A DNA stretch of 64,000 nucleotides from Rummeliibacillus sp044763875 (GCF_044763875.1 NZ_JBIWGZ010000001.1:496001-560000), one strand, 5' to 3'; counted from the first letter of the stretch, positions 17,306-26,955 are shown. The notes: a model not told the origin generated them from the letters alone. Numbers and translations: made by a program.

Positions 17306-17728
17306 ATGAAATTACTATTCATATTAGTAGCTGTAGGGCTTCTGTGGTTTATCAGCTTTTTGCATATATATTGGGCTTTTGGAGGTCGATGGGGTTCTGC
17401 CGTTGTTCTCCCAGTAAAAGAGGGAGAACATAAGCCTGCTTTTACTCCGAGAACAGGGGGAACATTATTCGTAGCCATTCTTATTCTAATGGCTAGTGTC
17501 ATTATTGTTGTTCAAGGAGGTTATTTGCAGGGATTCCAAGCAAATAGTTTATCTAAAATCGGAAGTATTGTCTGTGCTTTAGTTTTCATTATTAGGGCAA
17601 TTGGTGATTTTAAGTTTGTTGGATTTTTTAAAAAAATTAAACATTCTCAGTTTGCTAGATACGACACTTGGTTCTATAGTCCATTATGTTTATTCTTTGG
17701 CTTTGTCTATATCATGTTGTTGTTTTAA
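17306..17728 (+). CDS. DUF3995 family membrane protein
   Basis: 140 residues with four membrane helices (about 3-25, 54-74, 80-100 and 122-139). Family marks are SFLHIYWAFGGRWG in the first loop, the Pro/Thr loop FTPRTGGTLFV, and the end YDTWFYSPLCLFFGFVYI. The length is typical. A GGGGGCGA stretch precedes the ATG. DUF3995 proteins are uncharacterised integral membrane proteins. No operon partner. Confidence 0.85.
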   Translation: MKLLFILVAVGLLWFISFLHIYWAFGGRWGSAVVLPVKEGEHKPAFTPRTGGTLFVAILILMASVIIVVQGGYLQGFQANSLSKIGSIVCALVFIIRAIGDFKFVGFFKKIKHSQFARYDTWFYSPLCLFFGFVYIMLLF

Positions 17729-17955
17729 TAAATATAGGAATTTTTTATAAAACCTTTAATATATACAACTATTTTACAAAACCACAACTGTTCATAATTT
17801 ATTTCATTTCGAGCATAAACAGCTTTTATTGTATCTGTATATTTCCGTCCATTATCGAAATACTTATATAAAAAGGAGTTCGGTTAATTAGAAAATATCG
17901 TTATAAATAATAGAACTAACAGTATCTATTTCATAGATAGGAGTGTGAGTTAAAA

Positions 17956-18507
17956 ATGTTTAAAAAAGTTTATTATATGATATCTATTATCAGTATTATT
18001 ATTTTATTCTCGGTAAATGAAGGTGTATTGGCAAATCAAAACAATACACCACCTTCAATTGAGGAAACATTTACTGAAGCGGGATATAAATCTGTAGAAG
18101 AGTCAGTTAAGGAGTTTGAAAATTATTTTAAATGTGAGGTAAAATTACCCAGGCTGACGCCTTCTATTTCTTTCACACATAAATTCGGGAACTTTTATGA
18201 AGATAAGCAATATAATATGAATCATTCCCTATATATCATGTTTGTTAATAAAGATATAAGGGAAAATATTTATAAAATTGATATTCGTCCTTTAAAAAAT
18301 AAATTGCACTTCAATAATAAATTAAAATTGAATGGTAAAGAGTATACACTTCAAGATGGTAGTAAAGCCATTTATTTTGAAGATCTCCTATTTAACTTTT
18401 TGGTCTTTGAAAAAAACAATTTGCAATATCTGCTCGGAATTTATAGAGAGGTATCAAATTTAGATATGCCCGACACATTAGTTCGGATAGCTAACTCTGT
18501 AGAATAA
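17956..18507 (+). CDS. secreted protein of unknown function
   Basis: 183 residues with a clear Sec signal peptide (residues 1-26: short basic start, hydrophobic core YMISIISIIILFSV, likely cleavage after VLA). The mature part ends in a beta-strand pattern, YTLQDGSKAIYFEDL then FLVFEKNNLQYLLGIYRE, like small extracytoplasmic domains that follow anti-sigma factors (DUF4367-like); this is a loose resemblance. A TAGGAGTG box stands about 10 nt before the ATG. No gene nearby suggests a role. Confidence 0.75.
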   Translation: MFKKVYYMISIISIIILFSVNEGVLANQNNTPPSIEETFTEAGYKSVEESVKEFENYFKCEVKLPRLTPSISFTHKFGNFYEDKQYNMNHSLYIMFVNKDIRENIYKIDIRPLKNKLHFNNKLKLNGKEYTLQDGSKAIYFEDLLFNFLVFEKNNLQYLLGIYREVSNLDMPDTLVRIANSVE

Positions 18508-18671
18508 ATTCCTTAACAGAATATTTCTATTAAAATTGTTTTCGGGTAGAGATATTGTAATCCGAGTATTTGTCTAAACGATTCCTTTTGTAATAGCTAA
18601 ACAAAAAAGATATCAAAATTTCCACTTCAATTTCCCCTCTATTTTATATCGCTATTAAAAGGCTAAGGAGT

Positions 18672-19301
18672 TTAATTCACATTTTTAGCAGCTAGTTCTT
18701 GCTGTTGTAGTACTTTCGCAATATATATAAATCCGTAAATTGATATTCCCCCTATGCTCCATCCAATAAGTTGTCTAATAACAATTCCTTTGTCAAAAGC
18801 ATCTACTCCATATTTAGAAATCAGCCAAATCTTGATCGTTGCCAGTAATATGTCTTTAAAAGCAAAACCAAAAGTAATCCATTTAAAAATTTGTAATATC
18901 TTCTTTTGAAAAAATAGTTTTTTCATCAATTTTCGGTTATACCCCTGCATTTCTACAAAATCTAATGAAAAATACACATAGATTGGGCGATTCACTAAAA
19001 TTGTAACGATAAATACGATTCCAAAGAAATAGGAGTAATATACATTATTCCAAAGCAATTGAATAGCAGATCCAGATAAAACATCAATCAATGAACCAAC
19101 AATCAAATTACCAATCATAAATAAACCCAAGAAATTGATTTTCTTTAATAGAAAGAAACGAATCATACTATAGACGATTCCAGGGACAGAAGAAATTAAC
19201 ATAGCATAGTAATCATCAATATACTTTCTACTGAAATGCCAAATAATCAATGGGAAAACTCCATAAAATATTAAATCAAAAATACCTACATTCTTTTGCA
19301 A
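18672..19301 (-). CDS. VC0807-family integral membrane protein
   Basis: 209 residues, six predicted helices, start TTG at 19301 placed by GAGGGG 6 nt upstream. It matches the VC0807 family layout: an N-terminal FPLIIWHFSRKYIDDYYAML, the pore-like GSLIDVLSGSAIQLLWNN, VNRPIYVYFSLDFVEMQGY, and a C-terminal IRQLIGWSIGG. Function is unknown in all members. It is separated from the bceAB operon by about 340 bp. Confidence 0.8.
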   Translation of the reverse strand: MQKNVGIFDLIFYGVFPLIIWHFSRKYIDDYYAMLISSVPGIVYSMIRFFLLKKINFLGLFMIGNLIVGSLIDVLSGSAIQLLWNNVYYSYFFGIVFIVTILVNRPIYVYFSLDFVEMQGYNRKLMKKLFFQKKILQIFKWITFGFAFKDILLATIKIWLISKYGVDAFDKGIVIRQLIGWSIGGISIYGFIYIAKVLQQQELAAKNVN

Positions 19302-19598
19302 CCTTTTCCCCTCACTTATGAATAAATCATAACAGTAATAGATTTGAAAATTTTTTTAGCTTGAGAAAATAAATAAAATAGGATAATAGAGAATGTGAGC
19401 GCTCTAGCTCTCGCTTTTCTTTCTATATGCTGTAATACCAAAAGATATTACCCACAGATGGTTAGTTGAACGTTGAATCAATCTGGCTTTTACAGGCAGT
19501 TATCCCCATTCTCTTCTCTCTCAATTTTCAGGCAGGATCTTACACCTGTTAATGAAAGATTGAATTTTCAATAAATTAAATTAATTCCAATATAATAC
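19302..19598. other. non-coding stretch before bceAB
   Basis: No gene or tRNA is seen. The middle (about 19430-19560) is richer in G+C than its flanks and contains short inverted pieces, possibly a worn insertion-sequence end, but I cannot identify it. Confidence 0.3.
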
Positions 19599-19599
19599 A

Positions 19600-19637
19600 A
19601 AAAAGCATCCCAATTCAATAATAAATTGAGATGCTTC
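19600..19637 (-). terminator. intrinsic terminator of the bceAB operon
   Basis: Minus-strand stem AAGCATCTCAATT / AATTGGGATGCTT with a TTTTTTG tract, immediately after the permease stop at 19644. Confidence 0.85.
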
Positions 19638-19643
19638 TTATTC

Positions 19644-21638
19644 TTAAAGTATTTCTTTAATGATTTTTTTATAATAGTTTGATGTAAGGATCGCAAAGAC
19701 TGAATAAAGGAGAATATAAATTCCCATTGTAATAAGGAGTGGTACCACTAATTCTGTACCAAAGAACATCCAGCCTGATTTTACTGCAAAATAACTATGG
19801 CAAATTCCTATCAATAATGGTAACCCAAAACTAAATAATTGTTTTCGACGGATACCTTTCATTATTTCATCAGTTGAAAAGCCAATTTTACGCAATGTCA
19901 TAAATGATCCACGTTCTTCTTCTGCTTCTGTCATTTGTTTAAAGTAAAGAATACTACCTGTTGCAAGTAAGAAAGCCATTCCTAAAAATCCTGTAATGAA
20001 AATCATTAACCCCAAACTTTCAAGTTGCATTTTATACGACTCTTCTTTTGCTTCTAATTGGAGTGTTTCACGATCCCCTTTCTTCTTCACACTTGCCTTA
20101 AATATACCATCATTCGTTGTTTCTTTAAAAATAGATATTGCCTTTTCCATTTGTTTACTATTTGTAATCGTATAACCAGTATAAGAAGTCCAAAGTGTGT
20201 TTTTTTGGATTGCTTTATTTTTTTGAAGTTGTTTAAATAATTCATCTTGAATGATAACTGCTGGTGCACCATAAGTAAGAATTGAATCAATACTAGCCTG
20301 TTTTTCAATGTCTACTAAAGTAAGATCTTGTTTGGAATGATCCGTATGAAGAATCATTTTCTTTCCTACTTCAAAAGGTATAAATTTTTTCATTATATCA
20401 CTATAGCCCGACATGACAGCTTCATTTTTATTGAGATGAATATTTGGAATAAGTTGTTTGGCATCACTTTCTTTTATTACCATTGTATCCATTTTCGAAT
20501 TGTTTTGATTAGCTGGTACTGGTTCTTTTAACAATGGATTTAAATCTATTTGCGCATTCAAAAGTTCATAATGATTGGCTTTGAATTCGATATTTTCCTT
20601 TTGTAATGCTTTTTCGAACGCTTTACCTTCATTATTAACAACAGACATGTCGTAAGGAGTAAATTGCTCAGTTCTAGCTTCCACAGAATAATAGGATATA
20701 TATGAAAGTGAAAGTATTGCTAGTGCCATCGCTGTCATAATTGTAATGATTGACAATGAAAGCGTATTGCTCTTCATACGATGCATTATAGGTGTTATTG
20801 ATAGTACATCATTTAATGATAAATGACCTTTTCTAGACATTCGAATCATATTCATGATAAATGCGATTGAATATCTAAACATTAAGAATGTACCAATAAT
20901 AACACTTCCTAATACCATTCCCATTCTTTTATATAATTCATTTATTGTAGCTGTTTTGTCCATTTCAAAAAGGATTGTAGAAAGGTAATATCCATAAATG
21001 ATTAAACCAATACCGACGATACCTAATAGTAATTGGAACGGATTCATCTTTTTCATCTTTTGTTCTGCTTTACTTGTTGCTTTAAATAAATCTAATAATG
21101 ATGTACGATGAACTACCCACATTGTTTGAAGTAAGACAACGATTAATAATCCTGCAAATACCATTAATGTTTGGAATAGAGCCTCTGTTGAGAAATCTAA
21201 TGATACCTCTCTCTTCGTCTCAATCACCTTTAAGAAAATTAATGCGAAAAATCGTGAGAAGAAAAATCCGATGAGAATACCAATAAGTGTTGCACCAACC
21301 CAAAGTATAATATTTTCAATCGTTAACATATACGAAATAGTTGATTTAGGGATTCCAATCATTTGGTACAATCCAATTTCCTTACTACGTCTTTTCAAAA
21401 ATAATTGATTTGCATAGAATACAAAGAAAAATACAATGATTAACAATAAAATGGATCCTACTCTAAAGGCAGCTTCAGCCTTCATACTTGAATGAGTTAG
21501 CTTAACAATAGCTCCATTATGCTGTAATGTAACAAATGAAAAATATAAACCTGCACTAAATATAAGAGCGAAAAAGTATAAGTAGTAGTGTTTTATATTT
21601 TTTCGCATACTACGAATGACTAGAGTACTAAGCTTCAT
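19644..21638 (-). CDS. bceB: BceB-type peptide-antibiotic ABC transporter permease (module 2)
   Basis: 664 residues, FtsX-like permease with ten predicted helices and a big extracellular domain (about 320-540). Family marks are MRKNIKHYYLYFFALIFSAG, EIGLYQMIGIPKSTISYML, and the final repeat with MTLRKIGFSTDEIMKGIRRKQ. The start chosen is ATG 21638 behind AGGCGGTG; the gene overlaps the ATPase gene by 11 nt. Together with the ATPase and the upstream BceRS pair this forms a flux-sensing resistance module against lipid II-binding peptides such as bacitracin. The exact antibiotic cannot be told from sequence. Confidence 0.93.
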   Translation of the reverse strand: MKLSTLVIRSMRKNIKHYYLYFFALIFSAGLYFSFVTLQHNGAIVKLTHSSMKAEAAFRVGSILLLIIVFFFVFYANQLFLKRRSKEIGLYQMIGIPKSTISYMLTIENIILWVGATLIGILIGFFFSRFFALIFLKVIETKREVSLDFSTEALFQTLMVFAGLLIVVLLQTMWVVHRTSLLDLFKATSKAEQKMKKMNPFQLLLGIVGIGLIIYGYYLSTILFEMDKTATINELYKRMGMVLGSVIIGTFLMFRYSIAFIMNMIRMSRKGHLSLNDVLSITPIMHRMKSNTLSLSIITIMTAMALAILSLSYISYYSVEARTEQFTPYDMSVVNNEGKAFEKALQKENIEFKANHYELLNAQIDLNPLLKEPVPANQNNSKMDTMVIKESDAKQLIPNIHLNKNEAVMSGYSDIMKKFIPFEVGKKMILHTDHSKQDLTLVDIEKQASIDSILTYGAPAVIIQDELFKQLQKNKAIQKNTLWTSYTGYTITNSKQMEKAISIFKETTNDGIFKASVKKKGDRETLQLEAKEESYKMQLESLGLMIFITGFLGMAFLLATGSILYFKQMTEAEEERGSFMTLRKIGFSTDEIMKGIRRKQLFSFGLPLLIGICHSYFAVKSGWMFFGTELVVPLLITMGIYILLYSVFAILTSNYYKKIIKEIL

Positions 21639-22389
21639 AACCGTCACCGCCTAGTACACCTTGCGTTTTCATAATTTCTTGGAAGAATTGAGTGCGGGTT
21701 TTATCCCCTTTGTATATTTGAGTATAAATTTGTCCGTCTTTTAAGAAAAGGACACGACTGCAATAACTAGCTGCTACTGGATCATGTGTAACCATCATGA
21801 TTGTAACTCGATTCGATTTGTTTAAAGTTCCTAAGTTCTCAAGTAATGCTGCAGCTGATTTGGAGTCGAGCGCACCAGTAGGTTCATCAGCAAAAACAAT
21901 ACTTGGCTTAATAATAAGTGCACGTGCAGAAGCTGTACGTTGTTTTTGTCCACCTGAAATCTCATTTGGATATTTGTTTAAGATTTCATCGATACCTAAT
22001 TGTTTCGCTAATTGAAGGCAACGTGTTTCAGCCTCTCGTTTGTTTGTTTTTCCAACAGCTAAAGGTAAAAGAATATTTTCTTTCACTGTCAATGTATCGA
22101 GTAAGTTATAATCTTGAAAGATAAAACCCATTTCAGTACGTCGGAATGCGGACAGTTGTTTAGATTTCAACTTATGTAACGATTGACCATTTATTTCTAC
22201 GATTCCTTCTGATGGACGATCAATTGAACAAAGAACATTTAATAAGGTAGTTTTACCAGAACCTGAAGGTCCCATAATCCCAACAAATTCTCCTGTTTCA
22301 ACTTCTAAATCAATTCCTTTTAGTACTTCTTGAGCGAACAGTTTTTTTCCGTATACTTTTTTTATTTTACTTGCTTTTAATATGCTCAT
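21628..22389 (-). CDS. bceA: BceA-type ABC transporter ATP-binding protein (module 2)
   Basis: 253 residues with Walker A GPSGSGKT, Q-loop FIFQDYNLLD, signature SGGQKQR, Walker B IVFADEPTGALD and VTHD. It is about two-thirds identical by eye to the module 1 ATPase, pointing to a common origin. AGGAGGG precedes the ATG. Its promoter region holds a perfect BceR-type operator (22482-22495), so the transporter is expected to be induced by the adjacent two-component system. Confidence 0.94.
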   Translation of the reverse strand: MSILKASKIKKVYGKKLFAQEVLKGIDLEVETGEFVGIMGPSGSGKTTLLNVLCSIDRPSEGIVEINGQSLHKLKSKQLSAFRRTEMGFIFQDYNLLDTLTVKENILLPLAVGKTNKREAETRCLQLAKQLGIDEILNKYPNEISGGQKQRTASARALIIKPSIVFADEPTGALDSKSAAALLENLGTLNKSNRVTIMMVTHDPVAASYCSRVLFLKDGQIYTQIYKGDKTRTQFFQEIMKTQGVLGGDGYEA

Positions 22390-22461
22390 TTAATTTGATT
22401 CCCTCCTGCATTTGTTAATACTATTTTATAAAGAATAGGACGTGGAATCGTTCGATTGACG

Positions 22462-22495
22462 TGACAATTTGTATTCGTAAATGACATTTTTGTCA
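22462..22495 (-). promoter_or_regulatory. BceR-type operator upstream of bceAB
   Basis: A perfect inverted repeat TGACA-TTTT-TGTCA (22482-22495) fits the TnACA-N4-TGTnA box known for BceR-like regulators. A second, imperfect half (TGACA followed by TGTAT, 22462-22474) lies 20 bp nearer the gene, matching the two-site layout of bceA-type promoters. The operator overlaps the last codons of the kinase gene. Confidence 0.75.
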
Positions 22496-23473
22496 CTTTG
22501 ATATTGTTTTTACAAATTCATTGGCTATTGGGAATGTTAATGTGAATGTACTCCCTGTATTTACGATTGAATGAACATCGATTACAATACCTAATTTCTT
22601 TGCTGAATTATGAGCTAAATAGAGCCCCATACCAGTTGATGCACTTTGTTTACGACCTGTTGAACCCGTAAAGGACTTGTGAAAGATTCGAGGTAAATCA
22701 GCAGGATCAATTCCTTCTCCTTTATCTTGAATATGTAATTTTTGATGTCCTTCTTCATCTTTTGTTACATAAATGGTGATGGTATCTCCCTTATGACTAT
22801 ACTTCACTGCATTTGAAAGAATTTGCCGTATTATAAATGACAGCCATTTTTGATCTGTTAAAACTGAAATTTCGATATCATCTACATCTATAGCTAAATT
22901 CTTTGCAAAACACCATGATTGTAGCTCTTTTATTTCTTTTAAAACGATTGGATATAAAGAGACTTTATCCAGAACAGTATCTTGCTCAATACTTCTAAGA
23001 CGTAATGTGTGTAGTGTTTGGTCGAGTAATAGGTGGATACGCAACCACTCTAACTCTAAAGGTTTTCTTGTCTCTAAAGGTAAATCTTCAATCATTAGCT
23101 TCATAGCGGTTAAAGGTGTTTTCACTTCATGAATCCACGCTAAGTGTTGATCTCGATCTTCTGAAAATTGTATCGTCAATTCATTCTTATATCGTTCCAG
23201 TTCTAGTTCTGATTCATGCAATTTGGAAAGTATAAGGTCTTCAAAACGATGAAATTCTTCTGGTGATTCCATAATCACCTTTACTACTTTCATTTCTTTT
23301 ATATAGCGCCAAATTAAAAAACATACAAAGAAGAATAGTAATGTAGCATTCAGATACATAGTTGAAATACTTGTAAATCCTACATCTAAATTTAAAAGTA
23401 AGTTCATCCAAATCATGCAAAATACAAAAAATAGAATCCACGAAAGTCTTTCTCTCAAAAACAATCGAATCAA
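22493..23473 (-). CDS. bceS: BceS-type intramembrane-sensing histidine kinase
   Basis: 326 residues. Two N-terminal helices (about 10-28 and 38-57) separated by only a few extracellular residues define the intramembrane-sensing class, which reads signals through its BceAB transporter. The phospho-acceptor is H115 in AWIHEVKTPLTAM; the ATPase domain shows ILSNAVKYSHKG, DKGEGI and GMGLYLAHNSA. The TTG start directly follows the regulator's TAG stop, so translation is coupled. Confidence 0.93.
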   Translation of the reverse strand: MIRLFLRERLSWILFFVFCMIWMNLLLNLDVGFTSISTMYLNATLLFFFVCFLIWRYIKEMKVVKVIMESPEEFHRFEDLILSKLHESELELERYKNELTIQFSEDRDQHLAWIHEVKTPLTAMKLMIEDLPLETRKPLELEWLRIHLLLDQTLHTLRLRSIEQDTVLDKVSLYPIVLKEIKELQSWCFAKNLAIDVDDIEISVLTDQKWLSFIIRQILSNAVKYSHKGDTITIYVTKDEEGHQKLHIQDKGEGIDPADLPRIFHKSFTGSTGRKQSASTGMGLYLAHNSAKKLGIVIDVHSIVNTGSTFTLTFPIANEFVKTISK

Positions 23474-24166
23474 CTATTGCACATCCTTTGTAACCGCCAT
23501 ATATCCGAGGCCTTTCTTCGTGACAATTACATCAGTTAATGAAAGGTCTTCTAGTTTACTTCTTAATCGATTCACATTAACTGTTAATGTATTATCATTG
23601 ACAAAACGTTCGTCATCCCATAATTTGCGCATTAAGTCATCTCTTGATACTATTTGGTCTTTATGTTCTAAAAGTACTCGAAGGATAAACTGTTCGTTTT
23701 TTGTTAATTCAATCGTTTTGTTATTTTTCGTAATAGTACTAGTTGAATATTCAATTGTTGCGTCATTCCAAAGTACATGCTCTACTGTTTCTTCTGTGTA
23801 ATCATATGTACGACGTAGAATGGCTTGGACTTTTGCTATTAAAACGTCCATATTGAAAGGCTTTTGAATATAATCATCTGCCCCCATTTGCATTGCCATC
23901 ACCATATCCATCGGTTGATCTCTTGAGGATAAAAAAAGAATTGGCACCTTTGTAATTGAACGTATTTCACGACACCAGTGAAATCCATCAAACGCAGGTA
24001 GTTGAATATCGATGATTACAAGCTGTGGTTGGATTTTATGAAATGTGGTCATCACATGTTTGAAATCATCAGGGCCTTCAACTTGCATATCCCATTGTAA
24101 AAAATGCTTCTTGATGAGTTGAGATATTGCCTCATCATCCTCTATTAAAAAAATATTAAATGCCAT
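23474..24166 (-). CDS. bceR: BceR-type OmpR-family response regulator
   Basis: 230 residues with acidic pocket IEDDEAI, phospho-acceptor D53 (VIIDIQLPAFDGF), and the IQKPFNMDVL lysine; the DNA-binding winged helix covers about 130-228 (RDDLMRKLWDDERFVNDNTL). It leads the bceRS pair and probably binds the operator before bceA. The first gene of the unit, it lacks a recognisable own operator in the 400 bp upstream. Confidence 0.93.
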   Translation of the reverse strand: MAFNIFLIEDDEAISQLIKKHFLQWDMQVEGPDDFKHVMTTFHKIQPQLVIIDIQLPAFDGFHWCREIRSITKVPILFLSSRDQPMDMVMAMQMGADDYIQKPFNMDVLIAKVQAILRRTYDYTEETVEHVLWNDATIEYSTSTITKNNKTIELTKNEQFILRVLLEHKDQIVSRDDLMRKLWDDERFVNDNTLTVNVNRLRSKLEDLSLTDVIVTKKGLGYMAVTKDVQ

Positions 24167-24427
24167 AAAAGAGCTCCTTACTAATTTGTACTAAAGACTA
24201 TCATAACACTTTTGTGGAAATGGATGGAATAATTGTGTTGGTTCATTACTAAAAGAGTTTACATTATCTTTGGATTGTTAGATTTCTGTCCACGATACCG
24301 GCAATTTAAGTTTCAAACAAGCCGAATCTATATGTTCAATACACCAAAAAGCCCTCCTAATAATGTTGCTTTAGAATAAAGTTTGATCAAATTAATCCTA
24401 ATAACTTCAATAAATGAACAAAAGGAA

Positions 24428-24466
24428 AGAGCATGTTTTGAAATAAGATTTATCAAAACACGCTCT
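24428..24466 (-). terminator. hairpin downstream of the first DinB gene
   Basis: Stem AGAGC-TGTTTTGA / TCAAAACA-GCTCT with one mismatch; on the minus strand it is followed by TTCCTTTTG. The rest of the gap 24167-24565 shows no gene. Confidence 0.5.
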
Positions 24467-24565
24467 TAATATATCCTGGTGAATCATTCTTATATAAAAA
24501 AGATTGATCATTTCTATGATCCTTATTCCTTTAAAGCGCCCGATTGTGAAATTGACAAAGGCAGT

Positions 24566-25081
24566 CTAATTTTCGAATAGCCCTCTTCCTCTTAGATTTG
24601 CCGTGACAGGCTCCTTTCCTATTTCACGTGCCCAAATAGATAACTGGCCGATATGGTGGATTTCGTGGACAATGACATGACGTATGATCTCTCCGTGTGT
24701 ACATTCAATGACTCGGCGCCTTATTGGCGCGTCTCTAGAGCTAATCAGTTCTTCATTGAAATCAGTTTCTGAAAATTTCCGAGAATCCATTTCTTTCGTC
24801 CAAGATGCCACAAATGGCTTCACTTTCTCATGGTATTGAGCCGAAAGATTTTTCACTTTTTGTAAGCTAGCATAATCTTCAAATAATGGCTCCTCAGGCA
24901 CTGGTTCACCTCGCAAACCTAAAACCCACATATATTCCACATCTACAATGTGAAATAGGGTATGTAGGATACTGCCGAACCCACCGACCCGTTTCTTTAA
25001 TAGTTCTTCATCCGGTATGTCTTCGCACAATGTAAACCAATCATCACGAACTTGCCAGTTATATTGAAACAGTTTCAACAT
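24566..25081 (-). CDS. DinB-family protein
   Basis: 171 residues from ATG 25081 (GGAGGT, 7-nt spacing). DinB/YfiT-like four-helix protein: the three metal-binding histidines are H in LHTLFHIVDVEY and the HEIHHIGQLSIWARE pair, and the rest is typical (FQYNWQVRDDWFTLC). Members are putative metal-dependent hydrolases or bacillithiol/mycothiol-type transferases. A paralogue lies at 35355-35831 with near-identical motifs. Substrate unknown. Confidence 0.85.
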   Translation of the reverse strand: MLKLFQYNWQVRDDWFTLCEDIPDEELLKKRVGGFGSILHTLFHIVDVEYMWVLGLRGEPVPEEPLFEDYASLQKVKNLSAQYHEKVKPFVASWTKEMDSRKFSETDFNEELISSRDAPIRRRVIECTHGEIIRHVIVHEIHHIGQLSIWAREIGKEPVTANLRGRGLFEN

Positions 25082-25159
25082 CACAACAACCTCCATCTTT
25101 TAAAGATTGACATTTAATCTGCACCAAAAGATTTCAAAATCCCTATTTATATAATAACT

Positions 25160-25234
25160 CTAAAAAAACCTGTTAAATTCAACAGGTCCTCCTTCAATAA
25201 TGGTTATATCAAAAACAGACTTTTCATTTTTCAT
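25160..25234 (-). pseudogene. N-terminal scrap of a ferredoxin/flavodoxin-NADP+ reductase gene
   Basis: ATG at 25234 after AGAGGTGA gives MKNEKSVFDITIIEGGPVEF and NRFF before TAG. Bacillus YumC-type reductases begin with xVYDITIIGGGPVGLF, so this is the FAD-binding start of that enzyme, with two Gly of the GGGPVG loop changed to Glu and everything after it lost. The intact ribosome site shows it was once a real gene start. Confidence 0.6.
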
Positions 25235-25472
25235 TTTTTCACCTCTTTCTATATTAAATAAAGATATGGTGATTAGTAGTTTTCTAATCAATATTCAAAT
25301 TACTATGAACTTATGAATCTCGATCAACTATTGAGTTAAATGATTTAGTAATATCCTTAAAAAAAAGTTAACATAATTAGGTTAAAGGATACTATTGATT
25401 TTTTATCTAGTCAGTACGATATCTATTCTACTTTTCTAACTATATTCATATTTAACAGCTCTTTACATAAAG

Positions 25473-25514
25473 AAAGCCCCCATCTATCGTTTAAATCGAG
25501 GGATGAAGGCTTTT
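25473..25514 (-). terminator. hairpin after the chemoreceptor remnant
   Basis: AAAGCC...CATC pairs with GATG...GGCTTT; minus-strand flank TTCTTTAT. It lies directly behind the chemoreceptor fragment and was probably its terminator. Confidence 0.5.
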
Positions 25515-25515
25515 A

Positions 25516-25612
25516 TTATTATTGTTTGTTAGCTCTACAATTTGTGCTGCAGAATCTTTTGATTCTACAGCAAGATTACGTACCTCATCAGCAATAGTAA
25601 AGCATTCACCAT
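25516..25612 (-). pseudogene. C-terminal fragment of a methyl-accepting chemotaxis protein
   Basis: One minus-strand frame reads GECFTIADEVRNLAVESKDS followed by AAQIVELTNN, which matches the conserved hairpin of chemoreceptor signalling domains (GKGFAVVADEVRxLAxxSxxSAxxI). Only about 30 residues remain, with the front missing. Gene remnant in the decayed stretch 25235-25969. Confidence 0.6.
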
Positions 25613-25746
25613 TTTTATAGATTATGTATTTTGCTTATTGCTTATCTTTTTTATTTTTATATAGACTAGCGAGGTATATATTACTATAAATAAATGGATA
25701 TAACACATTTGAGTGCACCACAATTGTTATTTATTAGCAAATATAA

Positions 25747-25785
25747 AAACCCCATTTTGAAAAAAGATTAATCAAAATGGGGTTT
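25747..25785. terminator. orphan intrinsic terminator
   Basis: Perfect 14-bp stem AAACCCCATTTTGA / TCAAAATGGGGTTT with an 11-nt loop. No intact gene points into it on either strand, so it is probably left over from deleted genes. Confidence 0.65.
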
Positions 25786-25969
25786 CACTTACTAACTACG
25801 TATGTGATTATAATAAAAAAGTTTGATCTTATATATGATTGCTCTTAAAGAACAGCACCCATTTAAATAAATAAGCATGTTATATAAATTACTACTTTAA
25901 TGGTTACTATTCGCTTTTCTTCACTCGACACGCTGTTCATTTATTCTAATCATTAAGACCTTGGAATTG

Positions 25970-26239
25970 TTATTTTTTTTGACTCACTACATCTAGGCAC
26001 CAAGAGAAATTATCCCAAGCAGAGTACCAGCCGTTAAAAAGTTCGGATGAATCATCCCAACGGACATCGAATTTCTTCTGACCATCTACATCCACTAAAT
26101 ATAAAGAAAGTGTCTCATCCGCCTTAGAAACAGCTAACGCCATACCATTTTGAAGTTCTTCTTCAGTAAATGGAACGTCCGAAATCGAACGTAACTGTGC
26201 TTGTTCAAATACTTGTTTGTTCATAATTTTATAATTCAT
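25970..26239 (-). CDS. hypothetical protein
   Basis: 89 residues, start ATG behind TTGGAGGAT. No membrane segment or signal. The C-terminal half is rich in Trp and aromatic residues (FDVRWDDSSELFNGWYSAWDNFSWCLDV). The good ribosome site and a clean frame support a real gene; I recognise no family. Confidence 0.65.
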   Translation of the reverse strand: MNYKIMNKQVFEQAQLRSISDVPFTEEELQNGMALAVSKADETLSLYLVDVDGQKKFDVRWDDSSELFNGWYSAWDNFSWCLDVVSQKK

Positions 26240-26741
26240 AATTATCCTCCAATAAAACTTTCTGTTATGTTAAGCTCCTACTTTACCTGTAAATCATAGG
26301 ACTATAAAAGTATATCCTATATTCATTCAATATTGTAAACAATAAAAAATAAGCTTTAGTTCTTTTCAAGTGAACCTAGCTAAAGACGTAACTGTTCCTG
26401 AAATACATCACAAAAAAGAACGCATTCCTACATCTGGAAACCGTTCTAGAATCAATCACTATGATAACTCCAACCATACCAATATCTCATTGATAATGGT
26501 AATTTTACCAACTTTATCGAATAACTAATTTATGTTGAAATTTCATACCCTAAAGCATTTAGGTGTTGTAAACTGTTGCCTTTTGTAATATAAGGTTATA
26601 ATTCTATTGAATTAATAATACCATAATATACTTGATCTTCATAACGATTTTCTTTCCGGTCAATCGATTAATACCCCTTCTTTTTTCATTCCTTATTTTT
26701 GAACTGTTCCAAGGAACTATTAAACAACAGCATTTTCAAAT
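26240..26741. other. AT-rich stretch without a recognisable gene
   Basis: No ORF with a ribosome site, RNA gene or repeat is seen here. The stretch probably contains decayed sequence; it ends at the strong hairpin at 26742. Confidence 0.4.
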
Positions 26742-26784
26742 AAAACAAATCCCTCTGAATTAAATTCGGAGGGATTTGTTTTAA
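26742..26784. terminator. strong bidirectional terminator
   Basis: Long stem AAACAAATCCCTC-GAATT / AATTC-GAGGGATTTGTTT, flanked by A and T runs. On the minus strand it lies about 170 nt past the DUF4083 gene. Confidence 0.8.
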
Positions 26785-26955
26785 AATGTTTTTCATGAAC
26801 CTATTAGCTGGTTTGGAGGGATAGTAAGTCTCTATAGATTTACCCGAAAACTAACTAAATCAATTTCATATATCTATTTTGCTTTTTAAATACGAACGTT
26901 ATAATACATTACTTTTCAATATTCAGATTTGGATGCTTTGCTTCAGATAAAAGCG

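Noticed and set aside
17094..17309. 71-codon plus-strand ORF
   Set aside because: It is encoded by the hairpin-rich repeat at 17005-17190.
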